Positions 21,574 through 34,442 of a stretch of DNA of 64,000 bases are shown one piece after another; positions within the stretch are counted from its first letter, which is position 1; each line of letters starts with the position of its first letter. The notes under the pieces are model-generated. The model was not told the DNA's origin. It did not search any database and worked only from the letters and a program-made list of their open reading frames with translations. The position numbers and the translations under genes were made by a program. Location: positions 27,432 to 91,431 of the forward strand of contig JACEFZ010014466.1 of the NCBI GenBank assembly GCA_014155875.1. Reading direction: 5' to 3'. Origin of the DNA: Cepaea nemoralis. Its lineage: Eukaryota; Mollusca; Gastropoda; Stylommatophora; Helicidae.

Positions 21574-24500
21574 TGTGGTATAATAAAAACGTCCCTACCC
21601 TTTCCTATTTATGGACTCCCTTAAAAATAAACAAACCCTTACAATTACTGGTTAAGTAACTTACTTAATATAGGAGAAAATAAAACAGCGATAGACTGAC
21701 CGTGGCACAGCTAAATTTAGTTTGGCTTGTTTTCTCTCCCATATCTGGCCAATCCTGGCGAGGGGGAAAACAAAGACTGAAGCGGCCATTTCTAGTCAAG
21801 ACAACACGCAAGAAAGTCGACCTTTCCCTTCGGGGAGAAGGTAGTTTGTTTTAAAACCATGATTCTCTTCAAGCTATTGGTATGTTATCTACATCATTAA
21901 GATATATTTATGTATTACCTAGACCAGTATGTTTAATTAAGAATTAGTTACAATTCTCTTAAACCAGGCTGGATGATGTTTACTAAGGAAACACAGGTGG
22001 GCGCCACGCTGTAATTTTTCCTATGTCTTACAATTTCAAATCCATATGTTAATATCTTGTATAGGCATTATGAACTTATATCTCACTAGTAGTGCTATAA
22101 TCTATGAATATTATGTGTACTGTAAAGTATCAACTCTCATGTCTGAAACACATTCTAGAGATTTTCTCAATGTAGGAGCAGACCCCTGATTCATGCTTCA
22201 TAGTAAAGAACTAGTGTCTGTCAATTTCATATTCCTATGTTAAAACTTCTAGGCACTGTGAACAATATCTCACTATTTATGCTTAGAAATCTGCAAATAA
22301 TCTATGTACTATAGAAAGGTGTTTTATCCATGCGGGGACATACAAATGATTACGCATATTCCTGACTCGTACTTAGTCAGGGGATAAAATATTTTGCCAC
22401 ATTATAATCTGTAACTTGGAAATATAGTGCTAAATTTTAGTACCATTCTTTTGTTAACAGATTAGTAACCACTCCATATGAGGGTGAACATATAATCATT
22501 TCATAAAATAGTGTTAGGGACAGGCCATGTTTGAATATAAATTCATGAACAATTAAACGCGTGATGTAAATGTATGTTCGGATAGGATTCACTCCGCATC
22601 GCCTCACCGTAGTAGAAACAGAAGCGAAGATTGATGTGAATAAATTGCTTGCAATATTCAGAAGACTGGACCATGCGGCATAAGTTATTCTTATAAATAC
22701 CCTCCGAATAATAGCAGTCATTGGCAAAACATATCACAGCGATTACTATCCTCATGTGCTGTACGCAAGTGGGGGAAAACAATGGATGTTTTAGTTCATG
22801 AAGATAATTCAAAAACCTAGGCTCCCTGCATCATCATTATGATTATTATGTATGATTATCATGTACTTAATATCAGAGAAATGTACATGTATGTTTTTTT
22901 TTGGTATGAGAATTTTCTCTGTTCTGATTGTTACTTTTTACTGTGGGAATATACATTTTAATGTTGCACCTTGGGACATGAGGATGTTGATAGAAGAATT
23001 CATGTGTATGTCAGTACTTAAGAAGCCAATGGTGAATAGTCTTGACCTAGTGATGATTATAGTGCCGAAATGAAGACGCGGCATTAGAAACCACAGGGAT
23101 TCTGTATAGGCTATTCTCTTCAAGTAATGAGAGAGACAATATCAACATGTTGGATGGACAGAATGACTTCACCCATCCAATAGTCCCAGTAACAACAGAA
23201 CAAAATATAAGTGAGAAAATACCTTACTCACTATGAAGAGTCAGAATGGCTCTACTCAGCAATGAGGGACAGTGGAACATGGACACCCACTCCTTTCCCC
23301 TTCTCCCCTTGGTGTTTTGTATTTGTGTTTGTAATTGTGTTGTAAACCTTTTACCATAACACAGTAGGTTAATGCTAGTGTTGTATTCTTGTCATCCCTT
23401 TTCTATAGAAGAGAAGCAGGTGGTGGTTGAATTTGGTGGGACTATATCACTAACACTGGATCCTGGGTAAACAGCCATAAAGTGAATGTCCAAACCATAG
23501 TCTGGATCTAGCCATACCTCAATGTTTACTGCGGCGCTCAATAGCTCCATAGCGAGCAACAGATAAATTAGAAGACAACTGACGGGGTGAGTGATTAAGT
23601 CCTATTTTAGTAGGAACATCCCACATGTGGACTTCAAGATCTAATAATCTACAAAGATGAAGATCAACAGAGTAACGGACAACAGTGTATCGTCTGCTTT
23701 ACGTCTGAGAAGTATCACCTATAAGCCTTATCACTCAGCAAAATCAGTGAAACTATGGGACAATCCTACAAGTTACTAAAACTAGCAACAGTGAAAGCCC
23801 TTCAACTGTTGGTTGGATTACCAAGTTAATATCCACAATGGATAAGTCTTCGAAAGAACATCTCACAGCTGCAAAAGGCAAACATAAGGTTTCAGCCATG
23901 CAACCCCAAGTTCTAGCTATGAACACCAACTCAAAATGGGAGAAGACACTGAACCACATAAGCCAATACAACCAAGGTACAAACTTAATATCATCTGAAA
24001 CATAACTACGAAACCAGATTACCTCAAGGTTCCAAACCCTGAACACCATCAGATAAAAGACCATATGAAAGCAGCTAAATGTCTCTACATCAGCAACAAG
24101 AGGAATCATCCAATTGTTTGCAAACCTGTTACTGTGCTGGATTCATTCATCTGTGCATATATGTAGGTATAGATCAATTGTGGCCCTAGTCACAGATACT
24201 ACCATGAGATGCCTCTCAGTCATATAAAGTTCTACACTGGACTAGATAACAACGACTAACTCTTTGCTGGTCCAATGTCAACCTAAATGCCATGGGTTAT
24301 AGACTCGCGACTTGGTGGGTGTAAAATCTTTGTTGAACTACTTGGGATTCTGATATTAAAAGCAGAGAAGCTGAATGGACGTCTACTTGGCACCATGTAT
24401 GGTGAGATGGTAAAGTACCTTCTGCAGAGCTTAAGTGGAAATTCCGGAAAGTTAGACCAACCTGAGGCCCCAAATTTCAAAAAAAGACACCGAGCCTACT

Positions 24501-25398
24501 GCAACAGAGTACTCGAATATTCTAGCCCGCGGAGGGATTTGTGATTGTGTGTAATTTCTATTATAAAGTATGATTTGCACCAGCCAATTACCAGTGACTA
24601 AATAGTAAGAACATAACTGAGTGCATTAATTCGGTACCCAGATAATGGGGAAAAGGATCTAATCGACAGCAAAGGTGGACCCATAACCGCACACCAGGAG
24701 ATAGACTCGATTAATTAATTTAATTAGTACAAACTGCTGTTTATATGTTGGTTTTTGTTTTCTGAAGGTAACAGGTCAGTAGTTTTTTTTTCCAATGGTA
24801 TATAGATGGTATAGTATTTTGACACCAACTCATTATTTTTAACAATGAGAGAATGGTAAAAGGTGTCAGAAACATGTTATTTTGGGTTCTATTTACTATC
24901 TTTATTTGCCTTAATTCATGAGGGAAAATGAAAGTAGACCCAATTTGTGGTTGTTATGTTGTTTGTAATAACCTGGTTTTTTCTGGGGTCACTGGGTACT
25001 ATGTTGTAATACTGCATATCATTCCCATGCCTGTCTGAAAATGCATAGTGTTTATTACACCTATATATATATATGTAACTGCAGATCTTGAGTTAATACC
25101 TGAACTGTTTGTCCAAAAGTGTTGTGTACATCAAGTAAATGTGGTGTCCAACCAGTGGTTGTTTATATGTAGTGAGCAATTAATATCCTTCTAGCATCTA
25201 TAGTTAATTTAAAGGGTGATGAAGTGGGAAGGGAAACCTACACACAGATGCCATTGTTTCAAGGATGGAACTCTTTCCTCCTGGGATTTGTGGTAAATAT
25301 CCCGGATCACCCTGCATTCTTACCAGTGACAGAGAATCAATAAAACCCCCTAGACATTTTAACGAACCATTCTCAGGAATTAAAATCCACATCCCACA
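21574..25398 (+). repeat. Left LTR (LTR1)
   Basis: Matches LTR2 with only about a dozen visible differences over 3.8 kb. These include TTACTGGTTAAG/TTACTGTTTAAG near 21,650, CAAGACAACACG/CAAGAGAACTGA near 21,800, an extra A at 22,767, and CAATAAAACC/AAATAATACC near 25,340. A TATA-like CATATAAAG lies at 24,221-24,229 and AATAAA at 25,339-25,344, about 55 bp before the 3' end, compatible with a U3-R-U5 order. Small open frames inside (for example 23,753-24,109 minus) occur identically in both LTRs and have no recognisable domain. Confidence 0.93.
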
Positions 25399-28300
25399 TG
25401 TGTGGTCCCGCCCGGTACGGACTTCACCTAGTAGTGGAGTAGTCCGTGAATTTAAAACTCATGGTAAACATCACAATTGGTGTATTATTGTGAGTATATG
25501 AATTCAGGGAAAACCTCTCGCAGGTAAACCAAGTCACTTCAGAATGTTATAGTGTTAGTAACAGACCTAATCACTCATTAGTATGAGCTGAGTCAAGTGT
25601 TATATGAACCCATAATGGCTCAGATAAATATAGGTTTTTTTTGGTACAAAACTGTTCACAGGTAATATCTTGATTCTGGCAGATGCATCAGGTAGTTGGT
25701 TGTTGGATATGAGATTTTTTTTAAAAACTCATATTTTATATCTTATTGATGGTAAACTCACATAAGATAGGTAATTCAGTGAATGTTTAGAATTCATAGT
25801 CATTCCCATTTGATGTTTGAGGTATGGTTCTGCTACTCTGGATATTCTCTTTAAATGGTTTAAAAGTGGTGTACTCATGAACACACTACTATATTATGTA
25901 TCCATAAGGTTTATGTTCCTACATATGAATCATGTGTTAATTAATTATTTTGTCATTGATTATCATTGTATTTTCATGCTTGATCTGCTTGTATAATTCA
26001 TGTAATATTGAAAAGTTACCAAGGCAGCAGAGAGTGATAGACAATTTTATAGATAATTAGGACAGATAAGTTAAAAATCCAATAAATTTTTTTTAAGGGA
26101 AAAATTTAATCAACAAATGATTCAGTAGTACACTAAATAATACCTGAGAGATGAATTAAACCAGGGGAAAATAGCAGTAACTAAAGTAAATGAACTAATG
26201 GTAAGGCCAAAACCACCACTTGCAAAAATGTAGACATAGTTAATGGAAGGGAAGGAATATTGTAAGAATTTGCAGTATTTAGGGGCACCCTAATTTAATC
26301 CTTTTTTTTCATATGACATAACATGTTCTACAACACCGGTAGTAAGTAAAGTGAATAAATGATGGATACTTAGGAAGAAAAGCCATACCGACACTTATTC
26401 TACTCCACCGGTGATATGAGTAGTTATTAATAACTAACTCAGATGGCCCATATGTTAATGAGGGTCAAAACCAAAATATTCACCTGGTGATGTAAGTGAA
26501 ACTGATCAACTCACTTACTGACCCAACAGAATATAAGGTATTTCTTTAAATTATCCACCCCGATTCCATTATTAATGGTAGCGGAAACAGACCATATAGG
26601 CATGTAGGAGGTATAATTAAAGAATTAACTAATAAATTGGAATTTCCAGTTTAATTCTCATTAAGTGAAATGTTCACAATGAGAAATCCTCATCAAAAAG
26701 AGGAATGAAACAGCTTTTAGTTAGCGATTAGCTTACGTAAAGTTATTTCAATAATTGCCTAACTAACATTAATATTCTCATAAGGGAAGAATTAAGAAGG
26801 GCAAAAATAAGTGGTACAATAGAGGCGCGCGACTCAATTGTATTTTCTTTAAAACTAACCGAGTAACTAAATTCTAGATAATGCTCGAAGCCTACTAATA
26901 GGTAGATGAATCAGAAATCAAGTCGCAAGACGAAACAGATTTCTACATCTCAGTTCTGACTAGGATTATATGCCAGTATTAAATATGTGAAAGCAGATCC
27001 AGACTAACAGAGATTAGCTTAAATAACTGATACGAATCAGTAAAAGCAACAATTAAATAAACAACTCTTGAAATAGATGCTGTTTATAGATAAGACGAAC
27101 TCCTTTGACGTAAAGACAGAGGAAACGCCTAAAACTTATACAGTGAACCCATGCTAGGAAAATGGAATATAGCTGTGTAAAAACCAAGCAAATTGGAGCA
27201 TATAGCTGAAGAATTGCTTGATATGTACTAGATTAGGAATTTCAATCAGGAATCCAGCTAGTAAATTATATAACAGTTCAAAGATAGACCTTAGTCAATC
27301 TAAATAAATCCAGAGTTTCCACGTATTAAACGGATGAAAACAAAACTGGAGAGAAACATTAAGAGTACCTTACCTGTTATCCTGAGGACACAACTCAGGA
27401 GACGCCAGTATGAGAGGGATATACAGATGTAACAGTAATTTTACTAAGACTAGTAATCCACATCCATAACTGGAAAGTGAACCAGCAACTTGATTGTCTG
27501 GAAGACTATCACAGGAAACATAAAAGGGGCTTTTAACTTCTCACTGAACTGATTATATATGGTAGGAGACAATACGTCTGAACCTACATAACAATGTATG
27601 TTGCTAAGTTGAAAATAGTCTAAAAACCTGGAGGGAGGCAGACGACGATCAATGTACGCCAAGCGACGCAAAATTGCTCGTAATTCAACACCAAAGCAAC
27701 AAATACAGAGTGAAACTCAAACACATCAGTTAGAATTACTAATAAGGATTCTAGCGTAAAATAGATCTCGATTAGAAGGAATAGCAGAGAAAGTAAGCTA
27801 AGAATTACTTCATTTCTGATAGATTCATGTTCCCCGGAAAATTCGGTTCAGAGCGGAAATCTAGAAAAGTTGGACCTTGTTTACATGTTAGACGAGATTC
27901 TCCGGGAAAACCCGCAAGAGAAAGGGACACCACTCTAATCAGTAGTTATCAAAACTGATCGGAAAATCCCATAACTCGACTAATAACCCAAACACATGAT
28001 GTGTTGGATGAAAATGTATTCAACAGGAACCATCTTTAGCTTCCTTTAAATATCAGATCTATAGTTAAAACAAACGTCTAACTTACAGGGAGACGGGCGA
28101 GTTTAATATGCTATCAGTAGACGCAGAATTAACCGTCGGTTTTAACATAATCTCAAGATTGATAATCTAATGAGAGAAATCAAGCTTAATGATGATATCT
28201 CAATTGTTTCAAAAAGTCGGTTTGATGCAGACAAACTAGTACTTGAAAGTAACAAATTATCAGATAACCACTCATATTTCAAACAATAGCTGACAACAGT

Positions 28301-28532
28301 GGAGAGGGTGCTACACTTTTCACTAAAAGGGAAGTAAGCCATTAAGGTTATGCCAGTTGTCGTGACTATAAGAAAATGGACGTGGCCCTGATAGATTATC
28401 TAACATAGGGAAGTAATGCAAGAAATTAATAAGGGATGGATACTAGGTGAGTCAATGTAAAGACGGAAATTGTAGAGTACTATTTGACCATTTATTTTCT
28501 GAAAGAAATAAATGGCTTAAATTGGGGAGGCG
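25399..28532 (+). other. Internal region of the LTR element, no long ORF
   Basis: A 3.1-kb AT-rich region with stops in all frames; the longest frame is 78 codons. TGGTCCCGCCCGGTACGG begins 4 bp after LTR1 and is a candidate primer-binding site because it starts with TGG, complementary to a tRNA CCA end. However, the implied tRNA T-arm lacks the usual C61, so this is unproven. No gag zinc knuckle, DTG/DSG protease, YxDD RT or DDE integrase motif was seen. Confidence 0.8.
28521..28532 (+). promoter_or_regulatory. Candidate polypurine tract
   Basis: ATTGGGGAGGCG directly precedes LTR2. GGGGAGG is the purine-rich core. Its position is where plus-strand priming occurs in LTR retrotransposons. 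Confidence 0.6.
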
Positions 28533-31500
28533 TGTGGTATAATAAAAACGTCCCTACCCTTTCCTATTTATGGACTCCCTTAAAAATAAACAAACCCTTA
28601 CAATTACTGTTTAAGTAACTTACTTAATGTAGGAGAAAATAAAACAGCGATAGACTGACCGTGGCACAGCTAAATTTAGTTTGGCTTGTTTTCTCTCCCT
28701 TATCTGGCCAATCCTGGCGAGGGGGAAAACAAAGACTGAAGCGGCCATTTCTAGTCAAGAGAACTGACAAGAAAGTCGACCTTTCCCTTCGGGGAGAAGG
28801 TAGTTTGTTTTAAAACCATGATTCTCTTCAAGCTATTGGTATGTTATCTACATCATTAAGATATATTTATGTATTACCTAGACCAGTATGTTTAATTAAG
28901 AATTAGTTACAATTCTCTTAAACCAGGCTGGATGATGTTTACTAAGGAAACACAGGTGGGCGCCACGCTGTAATTTTTCCTATGTCTTACAATTTCAAAT
29001 CCATATGTTAATATCTTGTATAGGCATTATGAACTTATATCTCACTAGTAGTGCTATAATCTATGAATATTATGTGTACTGTAAAGTATCAACTCTCATG
29101 TCTGAAACACATTCTAGAGATTTTCTCAATGTAGGAGCAGACCCCTGATTCATGCTTCATAGTAAAGAACTAGTGTCTGTCAATTTCATATTCCTATGTT
29201 AAAACTTCTAGGCACTGTGAACAATATCTCACTATTTATGCTTAGAAATCTGCAAATAATCTATGTACTATAGAAAGGTGTTTTATCCATGCGGGGACAT
29301 ACAAATGATTACGCATATTCCTGACTCGTACTTAGTCAGGGGATAAAATATTTTGCCACATTATAATCTGTAACTTGGAAATATAGTGCTAAATTTTAGT
29401 ACCATTCTTTTGTTAACAGATTAGTAACCACTCCATATGAGGGTGAACATATAATCATTTCATAAAATAGTGTTAGGGACAGGCCATGTTTGAATATAAA
29501 TTCATGAACAATTAAACGCGTGATGTAAATGTATGTTCGGATAGGATTCACTCCGCATCGCCTCACCGTAGTAGAAACAGAAGCGAAGATTGATGTGAAT
29601 AAATTGCTTGCAATATTCAGAAGACTGGACCATGCGGCATAAGTTATTCTTATAAATACCCTCCGAATAATAGCAGTCATTGGCAAAACATATCACAGCG
29701 ATTACTATCCTCATGTGCTGTACGCAGTGGGGGAAAACAATGGATGTTTTAGTTCATGAAGATAATTCAAAAACCTAGGCTCCCTGCATCATCATTATGA
29801 TTATTATGTATGATTATCATGTACTTAATATCAGAGAAATGTACATGTATGTTTTTTTTTGGTATGAGAATTTTCTCTGTTCTGATTGTTACTTTTTACT
29901 GTGGGAATATACATTTTAATGTTGCACCTTGGGACATGAGGATGTTGATAGAAGAATTCATGTGTATGTCAGTACTTAAGAAGCCAATGGTGAATAGTCT
30001 TGACCTAGTGATGATTATAGTGCCGAAATGAAGACGCGGCATTAGAAACCACAGGGATTCTGTATAGGCTATTCTCTTCAAGTAATGAGAGAGACAATAT
30101 CAACATGTTGGATGGACAGAATGACTTCACCCATCCAATAGTCCCAGTAACAACAGAACAAAATATAAGTGAGAAAATACCTTACTCACTATGAAGAGTC
30201 AGAATGGCTCTACTCAGCAATGAGGGACAGTGGAACATGGACACCCACTCCTTTCCCCTTCTCCCCTTGGTGTTTTGTATTTGTGTTTGTAATTGTGTTG
30301 TAAACCTTTTACCATAACACAGTAGGTTAATGCTAGTGTTGTATTCTTGTCATCCCTTTTCTATAGAAGAGAAGCAGGTGGTGGTTGAATTTGGTGGGAC
30401 TATATCACTAACACTGGATCCTGGGTAAACAGCCATAAAGTGAATGTCCAAACCATAGTCTGGATCTAGCCATACCTCAATGTTTACTGCGGCGCTCAAT
30501 AGCTCCATAGCGAGCAACAGATAAATTAGAAGACAACTGACGGGGTGAGTGATTAAGTCCTATTTTAGTAGGAACATCCCACATGTGGACTTCAAGATCT
30601 AATAATCTACAAAGATGAAGATCAACAGAGTAACGGACAACAGTGTATCGTCTGCTTTACGTCTGAGAAGTATCACCTATAAGCCTTATCACTCAGCAAA
30701 ATCAGTGAAACTATGGGACAATCCTACAAGTTACTAAAACTAGCAACAGTGAAAGCCCTTCAACTGTTGGTTGGATTACCAAGTTAATATCCACAATGGA
30801 TAAGTCTTCGAAAGAACATCTCACAGCTGCAAAAGGCAAACATAAGGTTTCAGCCATGCAACCCCAAGTTCTAGCTATGAACACCAACTCAAAATGGGAG
30901 AAGACACTGAACCACATAAGCCAATACAACCAAGGTACAAACTTAATATCATCTGAAACATAACTACGAAACCAGATTACCTCAAGGTTCCAAACCCTGA
31001 ACACCATCAGATAAAAGACCATATGAAAGCAGCTAAATGTCTCTACATCAGCAACAAGAGGAATCATCCAATTGTTTGCAAACCTGTTACTGTGCTGGAT
31101 TCATTCATCTGTGCATATATGTAGGTATAGATCAATTGTGGCCCTAGTCACAGATACTACCATGAGATGCCTCTCAGTCATATAAAGTTCTACACTGGAC
31201 TAGATAACAACGACTAACTCTTTGCTGGTCCAATGTCAACCTAAATGCCATGGGTTATAGACTCGCGACTTGGTGGGTGTAAAATCTTTGTTGAACTACT
31301 TGGGATTCTGATATTAAAAGCAGAGAAGCTGAATGGACGTCTACTTGGCACCATGTATGGTGAGATGGTAAAGTACCTTCTGCAGAGCTTAAGTGGAAAT
31401 TCCGGAAAGTTAGACCAACCTGAGGCCCCAAATTTCAAAAAAAGACACCGAGCCTACTGCAACAGAGTACTCGAATATTCTAGCCCGCGGAGGGATTTGT

Positions 31501-32358
31501 GATTGTGTGTAATTTCTATTATAAAGTATGATTTGCACCAGCCAATTACCAGTGACTAAATAGTAAGAACATAACTGAGTGCATTAATTCGGTACCCAGA
31601 TAATGGGGAAAAGGATCTAATCGACAGCAAAGGTGGACCCATAACCGCACACCAGGAGATAGACTCGATTAATTAATTTAATTAGTACAAACTGCTGTTT
31701 ATATGTTGGTTTTTGTTTTCTGAAGGTAACAGGTCAGTAGTTTTTTTTTCCAATGGTATATAGATGGTATAGTATTTTGACACCAACTCATTATTTTTAA
31801 CAATGAGAGAATGGTAAAAGGTGTCAGAAACATGTTATTTTGGGTTCTATTTAATATCTTTATTTGCCTTAATTCATGAGGGAAAATGAAAGTAGACCCA
31901 ATTTGTGGTTGTTATGTTGTTTGTAATAACCTGGTTTTTTCTGGGGTCACTGGGTACTATGTTGTAATACTGCATATCATTCCCATGCCTGTCTGAAAAT
32001 GCATAGTGTTTATTACACCTATATATATATATATGTAACTGCAGATCTTGAGTTAATACCTGAACTGTTTGTCCAAAAGTGTTGTGTACATCAAGTAAAT
32101 GTGGTGTCCAACCAGTGGTTGTTTATATGTAGCGAGCAATCAATATCCTTCTAGCATCTATAGTTAATTTAAAGGGTGATGAAGTGGGAAGGGAAACCTA
32201 CACACAGATGCCATTGTTTCAAGGATGGAACTCTTTCCTCCTGGGATTTGTGGTAAATATCCCGGATCACCCTGCATTCTTACCAGTGACAGAGAATAAA
32301 TAATACCCCCTAGACATTTTAACGAACCATTCTCAGGAATTAAAATCCACATCCCACA
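28533..32358 (+). repeat. Right LTR (LTR2)
   Basis: Near-identical to LTR1 (see that entry). The polyadenylation-like AATAAA is at 32,295-32,300. An (AT)n run near 32,020 is 2 bp longer than in LTR1, and one A is missing near 29,726; these indels account for the 1-bp length difference. Confidence 0.93.
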
Positions 32359-32484
32359 CCTTACATGATCTATATCTGACAGATTACTTCATGTAATATA
32401 GTTGATGGTGTGTTCTATAACTGACGGATTACTTGATGTGATATAGTTGATGGTATGTTCTATAACCGACTTATTACTTGAAGT

Positions 32485-33862
32485 GATCTGGGGAAATGCC
32501 ATAATTATCCCAATTTGGAAAAACAAAGGCAGCAAAAGAGATTGCACACAATACAGAGGCATTTCACTGTTGAGTCATACTGGGAAAATATTTTGCAAAA
32601 TTCTTGAAAAAAGATTACGAACTACTTTAGAACCCCAGCTAAGCGAAACGCAGCTTGGATTTAGGAAAAACAAAGGATGCACAGACGCCATTTTTGCTCT
32701 TAGACAACTTATAGAAAAATCAATTGAATTCAATGAAACACTCTACTTAGCCTTTGTCGACCAAGAAAAGGCATTTGATAGGGTAGATAGAAACAAGCTG
32801 TGGGAAATCCTTAAACAATATGGAGTGAGTACACATCTAACAAACCTATGCAGAAGTTTATACAACAACAGTGAATGCATAGTGAGAGCAACTGGAGAAC
32901 ACTCAGAACCCTTCACCATAAGATCTGGAGTACGACAAGGTTGTGTCCTGTCCCCTCTCTTGTTCATAACATATATAGACAACATATGTAAAGAAACCAG
33001 CCAAGCAGAGACAGCAAGAATACCGCATGACGAGAACACAGAAGAAGAACCATCTGCAAATCTAACCATTAGAGAACTCCTGTTTGCGGACGACCAAGCA
33101 CTAATAGCAAATCAGAAGCTGAATTACAAGACCACATGAATAGTCTAAACGAAATGTGTAGGGAACATAACATGAAAATTAGCACAAGCAAAACAGAGGT
33201 AATGACTATAACTAAAGAAGAACAAACAGCAACAATTCACCTAAACGAACATCCCTTGAAACAAGTAAAGAGCTTCAAGTACCTAGGAAGTATAATATCA
33301 TCAAATGGCAGATCAGAAGACGAGATCGAAAATAGGTGCAATAAGGCAAATCAACTCATTGGACAAATGGCACCAATACTAAAGAACAAACATGTATCAA
33401 TAACTACTAAGAAAGCACTTTACAACACAATCTTCCTACCAACTCTCTGCTACCAATGCCAAACCTGGACAATGACAGAAAAAGAGAAAAGAAAAATCAC
33501 AACAACAGAAATGAGGTTTCTGAGAAGAATACTCAACGTATCAAGAAGAGATAAGATCAGAAATGAAGAAATCAGGACTAAAGTAGGGGTTAAAGCTGCT
33601 CTAGATTTTATTAGAAAGCAGCAAGTCAAATGGTTTGGCCATGCAAGTAGGCTACCAGTCAACAGCATGCCACAACAAGCAATGATGTACAGACCAGATG
33701 GAAACAGAGGAAGAGGCCGACCACGTAATCGTTGGACTGAGGGAATAACAGAATCCATGGGAATGTCGATATACGAAGCCCATAACCGGGCACTCTCACG
33801 AAGTTTATACTTCACCTCGACACCGCAAGGTACAAGAGGAACATGATGAGATGAGATGAGAT
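32485..33862 (+). pseudogene. LINE family L2, best copy
   Basis: The frame starts inside the RT domain (WGNAIIIPIWKNKGSKRDCT) and continues with YRGISLLSHTGKIFCKILEK, ETQLGFRKNKGCTDAIFALR, motif A LAFVDQEKAFDRVDRNKLWE, motif B SGVRQGCVLSPLLFITYID and motif C LLFADDQALIA. A single missing base near 33,103 shifts the frame. The second frame (33,136-33,846) holds MKISTSKTEVMTI, FKYLGSIISSNG, the TEMRFLRRILNVSRRDKIRN block and RGRGRPRNRWTEGI, ending at a natural stop. The tail is GATGAGATGAGATGAGATG. Only one frameshift separates it from an open RT C-terminal half, so it is young. The endonuclease and N-terminal RT are missing through 5' truncation. Confidence 0.93.
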
Positions 33863-34442
33863 GTTCTATAACTGACTGATTACTTGATGTGATATAGTTG
33901 AATGTATGTTCTATAATTTACTGGTTACTTGATGAGATATAGTTGATGGTATGTTCTATAACTGACGGATTACTTGATGTGATATAGTTGATGTATGTTC
34001 TATAACTGACTTATTACTTGATGTGATATAGTTGATGTATGTTCTATAACTGACTGATTTCTTGATGTGATACAGTTGATGATATATGCTGTAACAGACT
34101 GATTACTTAATGTGATATAGTTGATGGTATATTCTATAAATGATGAATTACCTGGTGTGATATAGTTGATGATATGTGCTGTAACAGACTGATTACTTGA
34201 TGTGATATAGTTGATAGTATGTTCTATAAATAATGGATTACTTGATTTGATATAGGTGATGGTATGTTCTATAACTGACTGATTACCTGATGTGATATAG
34301 TTGATGATATATGCTGTAACAGACTGATTACTTAATGTGATATAGTTGATGGTATATTCTATAAATGATGAATTACCTGGTGTGATATAGTTGATGATAT
34401 GTACTGTAGTAGACTGATTACTTGATGTGATATAGTTGATAG

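Larger units (their letters stand above)
21569..32363. mobile_element. Complete non-autonomous LTR element (LARD-like)
   Basis: Two direct repeats of 3,825 and 3,826 bp (21,574-25,398 and 28,533-32,358) flank a 3,134-bp internal region. Each repeat starts TGTGG and ends CCCACA, giving TG...CA termini with short inverted ends. The whole is bounded by a perfect 5-bp direct repeat CCTTA at 21,569-21,573 and 32,359-32,363, as left by a retroviral-type integrase. A purine-rich GGGGAGG lies just before the right repeat. No gag, protease, RT or integrase frame exists; the longest frame inside is 118 codons. Long LTRs with a shorter coding-free interior are the definition of LARDs, described in plants. 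Such an element must be mobilised by proteins from a relative elsewhere. Strand of transcription cannot be proved, but the purine tract argues for plus. Confidence 0.92.

Noticed and set aside
22437..22812. 96- and 89-codon minus-strand frames in the LTR
   Set aside because: Overlapping phases, no motif, and one is altered by a 1-bp difference between the LTRs.
23753..24109. 118-codon minus-strand frame in LTR1 (again at 30,711-31,067)
   Set aside because: No recognisable domain; it is duplicated only because it lies in both LTRs.
21574..32358. Simple segmental duplication instead of an LTR element
   Set aside because: The repeats end in TG...CA and the pair is bounded by a 5-bp target duplication, with a purine tract before the right copy.
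33450..33815. 121-codon minus-strand frame over the L2 C-terminus
   Set aside because: Shadow of the plus-strand RT frame; the same applies to 34,494-34,859 plus.
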